A stretch of 12,184 nt of DNA from Gammaproteobacteria bacterium (GTDB lineage: Bacteria > Pseudomonadota > Gammaproteobacteria > SZUA-229): the NCBI GenBank assembly GCA_026998145.1, contig JALTRC010000192.1, forward strand, positions 1 through 12,184, in the 5' to 3' direction. Positions within the stretch are counted from its first letter, which is position 1, and each line of letters opens with the position of its first letter. The notes under the pieces were generated by a model. That model was not told the origin of the DNA and made no database searches. It saw only the letters and a list, made by a program, of their open reading frames with translations. This document shows, piece by piece, positions 4,747 to 10,346 of this stretch. Made by a program: the position numbers and the translations under genes.

Positions 4747-6309
4747 TTAACATGATTTTATTTTTTTAATAATTAACGGGATATCCGGCTCGTTTTCACT
4801 ATCAATATGAATAGCAAAAGCCTGTTCGCTTTCCTTTAGTGCTTGCCAGTTTAATATCTGCTTTTCCAGCACCTGTATGGTGGCATCGGATGCATCGTTT
4901 TTGCGTTTGGCTATGCGCTGGCGCAGGACTTCTACTGGCGCTGTAAAATCCAGAATAATATAAGGGCAGTTTTTCTGCATGGCCAGCTGTTGAAAGGCTG
5001 CCCGTTGTTCAGCTTGCTGGAATGTGGCATCGATAATAACCGGGTAACCCGCATCTATACTGGTTTCGGCAAGCTGCTTTAATTTGTTATAGGTTTTTAT
5101 TGTGCTATCGGGATGATAAATGCCCGTATCAGGCTGGCTTGCGCCTGAGTCATCTGCTTTAAGACCAAATAAGCGTTTTCGCTCAATATCGGAGCGCAGA
5201 CGAATGGCACCAATTTCTTCCAGCAAAGGCTGGGTGATGGTGGTTTTGCCTGAACCGGAAAGTCCGTGGGTAATAATTAAAGCGGTGGCGTTTTTTACGG
5301 TATAGTTTTCGGCCAGTTGTAAATAATCGTAAAATTCTTTTTCAGTCTGTTGTTTTTCTGTGGGGCTGATGTCCTGCTGGCTATGTCGAATGGCGGCGAC
5401 TTTTGCTCTTACCAGTGCACGATACACAAGATAGAAGCGCAGTATTTGAAGCCCGGCGTAATCGCCGTTTTGCTGTAAATACTGATTTAAAAATCGCCAT
5501 GCAAAATGGCCTTGCTGTCGGGCATCTAAATCCATTACCAGAAAAGCAGTATCGCTAATCACATCAATCCAGCGCAGCTCCGGGTTAAATTCAATGCAGT
5601 CAAAAGCCACAGGTTTATGGTGAATCCAGGCCAGATTATGTAAGTGCAGATCGCCGTGGCATTCACGGATAAACTGATGGTTTTTGCGTTGTTTTAAAAC
5701 ATCCTGAAGGGCATTAAAGTTTGTGTGGCTCCATTGTTCGAGCCTGTTTAAATGTTTTAGATAATCCAGGTTTTTAATTCTTTCGCTTATCTGCTTAAAG
5801 TTTTCCAGAACTGGGGCGTAAACCTGCCGGGCGCTACCATAGTCTGTTTGCGAATCGGCTATGGATGTATGGGTGTGAAAGTCTGCAATATAAACGGCGA
5901 TGGCATCGATTTGCTGGCAGGATAGCTGCCCCTGTTCCAGCATATTATCCAGCTGAGCCGACTGGGCAAAGCGTTTCATTTTTACCGCAAACTCAACGGG
6001 CCTGTCGGTGGTATTTAAACATGGCTGCTCCGGTGTGCCGCCGATGGGGACTAGCTGTAAATAAATTTCGGGAGCGAGTCGCCTGTTCAGGCGCAGTTCT
6101 TCCTGGCAATAAAACTGACGTTTGGCCAGGGTGGAAAAATCGAGGAACCCCAGATTAATGGCTTTTTTAAATTTATACGCATAGTTGCCGGCCAGAATGA
6201 CCCAGGAAATATGGGTTTCGATTAATTGCAGATTGTCTGCCGGGTGATCGTAAATATCACCATTCATCATGGCGGCAATTAACCGGGCCTGTTTGTCTTT
6301 TGAGCACAT
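4747..6309 (-). CDS. Aminoglycoside-phosphotransferase-like domain fused to P-loop kinase
   Basis: A 520-residue two-domain protein. The N-terminal part (about 1-330) is an APH/choline-kinase-like fold: the nucleotide-loop-like YAYKFKKAINLGFLDFS, the catalytic HGDLHLHN (about 218-225), then AFDCIEFNPELRWIDVISDTAFLVMDL with the metal-binding acidic residues. The C-terminal part (about 345-520) is an AAA_33/zeta-like kinase with Walker A GLSGSGKTT (about 350-358) and a following LRSDIERKRLFG and VIIDATF. This architecture (COG2187 + COG0645) is widespread in proteobacteria, with no settled substrate; it should not be read as proof of aminoglycoside resistance. Start: ATG 6309-6307 with an AGG-type site upstream. 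A longer frame reaches a TTG at 6372, but that overlaps promoter-like sequence. It is divergent from the arsR-type gene. Confidence 0.85.
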   Translation of the reverse strand: MCSKDKQARLIAAMMNGDIYDHPADNLQLIETHISWVILAGNYAYKFKKAINLGFLDFSTLAKRQFYCQEELRLNRRLAPEIYLQLVPIGGTPEQPCLNTTDRPVEFAVKMKRFAQSAQLDNMLEQGQLSCQQIDAIAVYIADFHTHTSIADSQTDYGSARQVYAPVLENFKQISERIKNLDYLKHLNRLEQWSHTNFNALQDVLKQRKNHQFIRECHGDLHLHNLAWIHHKPVAFDCIEFNPELRWIDVISDTAFLVMDLDARQQGHFAWRFLNQYLQQNGDYAGLQILRFYLVYRALVRAKVAAIRHSQQDISPTEKQQTEKEFYDYLQLAENYTVKNATALIITHGLSGSGKTTITQPLLEEIGAIRLRSDIERKRLFGLKADDSGASQPDTGIYHPDSTIKTYNKLKQLAETSIDAGYPVIIDATFQQAEQRAAFQQLAMQKNCPYIILDFTAPVEVLRQRIAKRKNDASDATIQVLEKQILNWQALKESEQAFAIHIDSENEPDIPLIIKKIKSC

Positions 6310-6343
6310 TGCCTGGCCTGTATAGGCGGTGAAGTGTAAATTA

Positions 6344-6372
6344 TTTCTACGCTTATATATGCATAGAGTCAA
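6344..6372 (-). promoter_or_regulatory. Candidate promoter of the APH-kinase gene
   Basis: Minus-strand TTGACT (6372-6367) with TAGAAA (6349-6344) at 17 bp. TATAAG (6357-6352) offers a better -10 but without a matching -35. Either would give a leader of about 35 nt or less to the ATG at 6309, which supports the shorter start. Confidence 0.35.
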
Positions 6373-6406
6373 CAGTGGGGAATCACCTTATTGATTCAGG
6401 GCTAGC

Positions 6407-6436
6407 TTGTCTCAATGGTAATAGTTGCGCTATCAT
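6407..6436 (+). promoter_or_regulatory. Candidate promoter of the metal-efflux operon
   Basis: TTGTCT (6407-6412) and TATCAT (6431-6436, 5 of 6) with an 18-bp spacer. The predicted transcription start, 6-7 nt after the -10, falls at about 6443, on the A of the arsR ATG. This would make the arsR mRNA leaderless, consistent with the absence of a Shine-Dalgarno sequence there. Confidence 0.45.
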
Positions 6437-6444
6437 GCAACTAT
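6421..6444. promoter_or_regulatory. Probable ArsR-family operator (perfect inverted repeat)
   Basis: ATAGTTGC (6421-6428) and GCAACTAT (6437-6444) are perfect 8-bp inverted arms separated by 8 bp. The centre holds the -10 candidate TATCAT and the right arm runs into the start codon at 6443. The length and symmetry suit a dimeric winged-helix repressor of the ArsR/SmtB family, encoded immediately downstream. Binding would block RNA polymerase directly. Confidence 0.7.
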
Positions 6445-6844
6445 GCATCTATTAACCATTACCCCGGAATCATTGTTTCAGGCACTGTCTGATACAAGCC
6501 GCTTGCGTATTATTCGTCTGCTGGCCACAAGCGGGCAGGAAATCTGCCTGTGTGAGCTGGTGGATGCCCTGCTTGAACCCCAGTACAAGCTGTCCCGTCA
6601 TCTTAAGGTGCTGCGGCAAACCGGTTTTCTCAGTTCCCAGAAGGAAGGCCGCTGGGTTTATCACCGGCTGACATCCGAGCCGGACTATCTTCAGTCTTTT
6701 TATGAACTGGTGCGCGGCCTGCCGGACCCGCAGGGTATTTACCGCAGGGATCTGGAAAACTTTAATCAGCGTATGACGCTGCGGCAGGATGGCCGCTGTC
6801 GGGTGGGCATTCTAAGCCCTGATCTTAAAGCCGGAGGAGAATAG
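6443..6844 (+). CDS. ArsR/SmtB-family metal-responsive repressor
   Basis: A 133-residue winged helix-turn-helix protein. ALSDTSRLRIIRLL leads into EICLCELVDALLEPQYKLSRHLKVLRQTGFLSSQKEGRWVYHRL, covering the recognition helix (KLSRHLKVLR) and the beta wing. The C-x-C in EICLCEL lies in the helix that carries the inducer site (CVC) in E. coli ArsR, an alpha-3 type thiol site. This suits arsenite, antimonite or a soft divalent metal such as Cd or Pb. The operon encodes divalent-type exporters, so the effector cannot be named. Start: the ATG at 6443; a TTG at 6425 is in frame but lies inside the operator. Only 2 bp separate its stop from the ATPase ATG, with GGAGGAG near its 3' end serving the next gene. 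Autoregulation is inferred from the inverted repeat. Confidence 0.85.
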   Translation: MHLLTITPESLFQALSDTSRLRIIRLLATSGQEICLCELVDALLEPQYKLSRHLKVLRQTGFLSSQKEGRWVYHRLTSEPDYLQSFYELVRGLPDPQGIYRRDLENFNQRMTLRQDGRCRVGILSPDLKAGGE

Positions 6845-6846
6845 AT

Positions 6847-8775
6847 ATGACATGCCCCAGTTGTGATGCTGTTGCCAGTGGACAGCCCATGCCGCCGCCC
6901 TGGCGAAATCCGCAGGTAGTGACATCCGCCTTATCGGGCATCTTACTGGCCTTTGGCTTTTTTGGCTCCATGCTGGGGCTTTCAGAGGGGATGGCAACGG
7001 CAGTATATTTGCTGGCAGTGCTGACTGGCGGCTGGTATTTCATCCGCGAGGGCATTGAAACCCTGCTGGAAGAGTGGCAGATCGGCATTGAAATTTTAAT
7101 GGCGGTTGCGGCGATTACCGCAGGGCTTTTGGGGGAATGGGCTGAAGCGGCGATGCTGGTATTTCTCTATTCCATTTCTGAAGCGGCCGAAGGTTATACG
7201 GAGGAGCGTACCCGCAATGCCATTCGCGCCCTGATGGAGCTGGCGCCTAAAACAGCGCTGCTACTTGAAAATGGCAGGGAAATTGTGGTGCCAGCCGATG
7301 AGCTTAAAGCCGGTGATGTTTTTATTGTGAAGCCCGGTGAAGCGGTGGCCACTGATGGGGAAATTATAGCGGGGCATTCCAGTTTGAATCAGGCGCCGGT
7401 TACAGGTGAATCGGTGCCGGTGGAAAAAAATGTCGGTGATACGGTTTTTGCCGCTACCTTAAACGGGGAGGGGGCTTTAACGGTTCGAGTCACTAAAACC
7501 ACGGAGAATAATACACTGGCGCGTATTATTCAGCTGGTTGAAGATGCCCAGAGTAGCAAGGGCCAGAGTCAGCGATTTATTGAGCGGTTTGGACGCCGCT
7601 ATAGTCCGGCGGTGCTGGCGATGGGTGTGCTGCTGGCGATTATACCGCCGCTATTTTTTAATCAGCCCTGGCAGGAATGGATTATGCGTGCCACGGTTTT
7701 TATTGTGGCGGCCGCGCCCTGTGCACTGGTGATTTCCATTCCCATTACACTGGTTGCCGCCATGGGAACAGCGGGGCGTAATGGCATACTGATTAAAGGC
7801 GGCGTGCATCTGGAGAATCTGGCAAAAGTGCGGGTGATGACGCTGGATAAAACCGGCACCCTGACGATGGGCCAGCCCCAGTTAAGCCATATAGTGCCGT
7901 TAAATGGAGTACCGGAACGGCAGTTGCTGGCCATGGCCGCCGCACTGGAAAGTCGCTCACAACATCCATTGGCCAGAGCGATTATTCAATATGCCAATGC
8001 ACAGAATATTGATGTACTTGCCGCCGATGATTTTCAGTCACTGACCGGTGCCGGTGCCAGAGGGCTGGTGCAATACGAGCAGAAGACGGAACAGGTGTAT
8101 ATCGGTAAACCGGATTTATTTAGCGAACTGGGAATAGATTTAAAGGATATTAAAGGGCAGATTAGCGAATTACAGCAGGCGGGTAATACGGTTATTCTGC
8201 TGGGTAGTGAGCAGCAGCTTTATGGTTTGCTTGCGGTCATGGATCCACTGCGCCCTGAAGTGACGTCAGCTATCAGTGAACTACGGCAGGCCGGCATAGA
8301 AAAAATTATTATGTTAACAGGGGATAACCAGCTGGCCGCCAATGCCATTGCCGCTCAGGCGGGAATTGATGAAGTATTTGCAGAGCTGAAACCGGAAGAT
8401 AAAAAAGAAAAAGTGGAGGCGCTGGATAAACAATATGGCCGGGTTGCCATGGTTGGGGACGGCGTTAATGACGCGCCTGCACTGGCCGCTGCCCATGTGG
8501 GAATTGCCATGGGGGCAGCAGGAACCGATGTGGCGCTGGAAACCGCAGATGTTGCATTAATGGCCGATGACCTTTCCCGCCTGCCCTATTTAATTCATTT
8601 TAGCCACCGGAACTGGCGGATCATTCAGCAAAATTTAATGCTCTCTGTGCTGGTGATTGGTTCTCTGGTCATTGGCGCTATTGCCGGTGTATTTACTTTA
8701 CCCGTTGCCGTGCTGGCCCATGAGGCCAGTGAGTTTATTGTTATTGCCAGCGGCCTGCGAATGCTTAAAACATAA
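6847..8775 (+). CDS. P1B-type heavy-metal-translocating ATPase
   Basis: A 642-residue inner-membrane cation exporter. Four N-terminal membrane segments (about 24-117) precede the actuator domain with TGES (186-189). Two further segments follow; the second holds the ion motif APC (290-292). DKTGT with phosphorylated D334, the HP motif in SQHPLA, TGDN, and GDGVNDAPAL of the ATP-binding domain come next. Two C-terminal segments contain HEAS (625-628). Zn/Cd/Pb (P1B-2) and Cu pumps have CPC; P1B-4 pumps (Co, Fe, Zn, Cd) usually have SPC and HEGG/S. APC plus HEAS is nearest to P1B-4, but with both motifs altered. There is no full HMA domain, only MTCPSC at the very N-terminus, like the metal-loop core of one. 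GGAGGAG lies upstream. It is tightly coupled to arsR and the next gene. Gene symbol withheld because the metal is uncertain. Confidence 0.93.
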   Translation: MTCPSCDAVASGQPMPPPWRNPQVVTSALSGILLAFGFFGSMLGLSEGMATAVYLLAVLTGGWYFIREGIETLLEEWQIGIEILMAVAAITAGLLGEWAEAAMLVFLYSISEAAEGYTEERTRNAIRALMELAPKTALLLENGREIVVPADELKAGDVFIVKPGEAVATDGEIIAGHSSLNQAPVTGESVPVEKNVGDTVFAATLNGEGALTVRVTKTTENNTLARIIQLVEDAQSSKGQSQRFIERFGRRYSPAVLAMGVLLAIIPPLFFNQPWQEWIMRATVFIVAAAPCALVISIPITLVAAMGTAGRNGILIKGGVHLENLAKVRVMTLDKTGTLTMGQPQLSHIVPLNGVPERQLLAMAAALESRSQHPLARAIIQYANAQNIDVLAADDFQSLTGAGARGLVQYEQKTEQVYIGKPDLFSELGIDLKDIKGQISELQQAGNTVILLGSEQQLYGLLAVMDPLRPEVTSAISELRQAGIEKIIMLTGDNQLAANAIAAQAGIDEVFAELKPEDKKEKVEALDKQYGRVAMVGDGVNDAPALAAAHVGIAMGAAGTDVALETADVALMADDLSRLPYLIHFSHRNWRIIQQNLMLSVLVIGSLVIGAIAGVFTLPVAVLAHEASEFIVIASGLRMLKT

Positions 8776-8776
8776 G

Positions 8777-9124
8777 ATGAAAATACCTTCAATCATTATG
8801 CTACTGGTCAGCCTGAATATTGTATTTAGCAATATTGCCTGGGCTATGGACGCCTGTAGTTTGAGTGATGAATTTTCTACCCATCATGCAAGTGCGTTAA
8901 ATGCAGATTCAGCCGATCATGCGGCTAATGATGAGCATACAAATAGTCATTGCGATTCATTTTGTATGGGCTGGAGTCATTTTAATTATATTGATTATCA
9001 AAATCATTCGACTGTTATCCATGGTAATGATGGCAAGGTAGAGCAGGCGGACTTTATTTATTATTCCTTTTTTATAAAACCCCCAACCTATCCTCCAAGA
9101 CATACTTCTTTATATTTTTCATAG
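8777..9124 (+). CDS. CzcI-like small secreted protein, putative metal binding
   Basis: A 115-residue protein whose ATG lies 1 nt after the ATPase stop, so it is probably translated by coupling (no clear Shine-Dalgarno). A signal peptide is clear: MKIPSIIMLLVSLNIVFSNIAWA with cleavage after AWA at about residue 23. The mature part has a Cys near its start, HH, several spaced His and Asp residues, and the cluster SHCDSFCMGWSH, suggesting metal binding in the periplasm. Small His/Cys proteins of similar size sit before czcB or czcC in Czc-type operons (CzcI), but sequence identity to CzcI is not evident to me. The C-terminus is aromatic and Pro-rich. A longer in-frame reading from 8657 overlaps the ATPase and is rejected. 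Function not known. Confidence 0.72.
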   Translation: MKIPSIIMLLVSLNIVFSNIAWAMDACSLSDEFSTHHASALNADSADHAANDEHTNSHCDSFCMGWSHFNYIDYQNHSTVIHGNDGKVEQADFIYYSFFIKPPTYPPRHTSLYFS

Positions 9125-9162
9125 CGCCCTGAGCCTGTGAAAACCCATCATTAAAAAATCAG

Positions 9163-9184
9163 GCAGTCCTGTTTTACAGGCTGC
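9163..9184. other. Imperfect hairpin upstream of the adaptor gene
   Basis: GCAG, bulged T and CCTGT pair with ACAGG and CTGC around a TTT loop in the 95-bp gap between the CzcI-like gene and the adaptor gene. No T-run follows. It may be a processing or partial attenuation site that sets different expression for the RND part. Confidence 0.3.
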
Positions 9185-9219
9185 ATAAATTTAATACACC
9201 TTATCAGGTGGAGAAGATC

Positions 9220-10332
9220 ATGAAGTCAGTCAGAAAAAATTATCCAGGCCGTCATATTTTATTTTTGTTTTGCGTAATATTCAGCCACTCGGTTTTTGCT
9301 GAGGAAGGTGAGGAAGCTCAGGGTATACCGGAAATGAGCGCCGAACAGCGTCAGCAAATGGGGATAAAAACCTCACCTGTGCAATTGCGAAAACTGAACG
9401 AAGAAATTATTGCCCCAGGTGAAGTCACCGTTAATCTTTATCGCAGCTCGCAGGTAACCACACGCATCCCTTCGCAGGTGATCAGGCGTTATGCCCGAAT
9501 GGGCGATAAGGTTAAGGCCGGGCAGAAATTGCTGACCCTGTCCAGTGTGGAGATGGCTGATGCACAAAGTCAGCTACTGGTGGCGGACAGGGAATGGCAG
9601 CGGGTTAAAAAACTGGGGCGCAAGGTGGTGTCTGAGCGTCGTTATATTGCAGCCCAGGTTAATCGTCAGCAGGCTTATGCAAAAGCGCTGGCCTATGGCA
9701 TTACAGATTCTCAGATTAATGCCCTGTTAAAACAGGGGGATGCCTCAAAAGCTACCGGCATGTTTAATCTTTTAAGCGCTCAGGATGGCACGGTTATCAG
9801 CGATCAGTTTGAGCTGGGCCAGGTGGTGGAGCCGGGGCAGTTATTAATGGAAATCAGTGATGAATCTATCCTCTGGGTTGAAACCCAGATTGATCCGGTG
9901 GATGCGAGCAATATAAAACCGGGAGTCACTGCACGAATCAATCTTACAAAAGATCAATGGCTGCCGGGGGAAGTTGTGCAGGTGCATCGACGGATTGATG
10001 AAACCACGCGCACCCTGCCGGTGCGTATTGAAATCAATAACCAGCAGGATTTATTACGCCCCGGTCAGTTTGTAAAAGTGGCATTACAAACCGCCAGCGG
10101 TCATGAAGTGCTGGCGGTGCCCAAATCATCGGTGACCTTGTTACAGGGTGAGCAGGTTGTTTTTATGCTCGATGGCAAGGAACTTTATCCCCAGCTGGTG
10201 GAAACCGGTGCGCTGAGAAATGGCTGGATTGAAATTAAAAACGGCCTGAAAAAAGGTGATGAGATTGTGACCCGCGGCATGTTTCTGCTGAAGTCATTAT
10301 TACTGAAATCGCAAATCGGCGATGCAGACTAG
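9220..10332 (+). CDS. CzcB-like periplasmic adaptor (membrane fusion protein) of an HME-RND pump
   Basis: A 370-residue HlyD/RND adaptor. The signal peptide ends near SHSVFA (about residue 27). It continues with the EMSAEQRQQMGIKTSPV stretch typical of Czc/Cus adaptors. The lipoyl-like half-motifs are MGDKVKAGQKLLTLSS and, later, LSAQDGTVISDQFELGQVVEPGQLLMEISD, with a short helical hairpin between. The beta-barrel domain contains DETTRTLPVRIEINN and LRPGQFVKVAL. The C-terminal domain ends in GLKKGDEIVTRGMFLLKSLLLKSQ. It links the inner-membrane pump to an outer-membrane channel. Start: ATG 9220 with GGTGGAG upstream, chosen over an in-frame GTG at 9208 that is part of that site. No Met triad of the CusB type is visible near the N-terminus. 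It ends 14 bp before the pump gene. Confidence 0.92.
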   Translation: MKSVRKNYPGRHILFLFCVIFSHSVFAEEGEEAQGIPEMSAEQRQQMGIKTSPVQLRKLNEEIIAPGEVTVNLYRSSQVTTRIPSQVIRRYARMGDKVKAGQKLLTLSSVEMADAQSQLLVADREWQRVKKLGRKVVSERRYIAAQVNRQQAYAKALAYGITDSQINALLKQGDASKATGMFNLLSAQDGTVISDQFELGQVVEPGQLLMEISDESILWVETQIDPVDASNIKPGVTARINLTKDQWLPGEVVQVHRRIDETTRTLPVRIEINNQQDLLRPGQFVKVALQTASGHEVLAVPKSSVTLLQGEQVVFMLDGKELYPQLVETGALRNGWIEIKNGLKKGDEIVTRGMFLLKSLLLKSQIGDAD

Positions 10333-10346
10333 GCGGGGGATGAATC

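Noticed and set aside
4747..6309. Antibiotic resistance gene
   Set aside because: The APH-like domain belongs to a fused family with a kinase domain and no established drug substrate; resistance cannot be claimed from the fold.
6310..6372. 21-residue N-terminal extension of the APH-kinase from a TTG at 6372
   Set aside because: It lies over promoter-like sequence and adds no conserved domain sequence; the ATG at 6309 has a better context and gives the usual family length.
6847..6870. Complete N-terminal HMA metal-binding domain on the ATPase
   Set aside because: Only the MTCPSC core is present, at residues 1-6; there is no room for the roughly 65-residue fold and an in-frame stop lies upstream.
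8657..8776. 40-codon extension of the CzcI-like protein
   Set aside because: It overlaps the conserved C-terminus of the ATPase in another frame, and the signal peptide begins exactly at the 8777 ATG.
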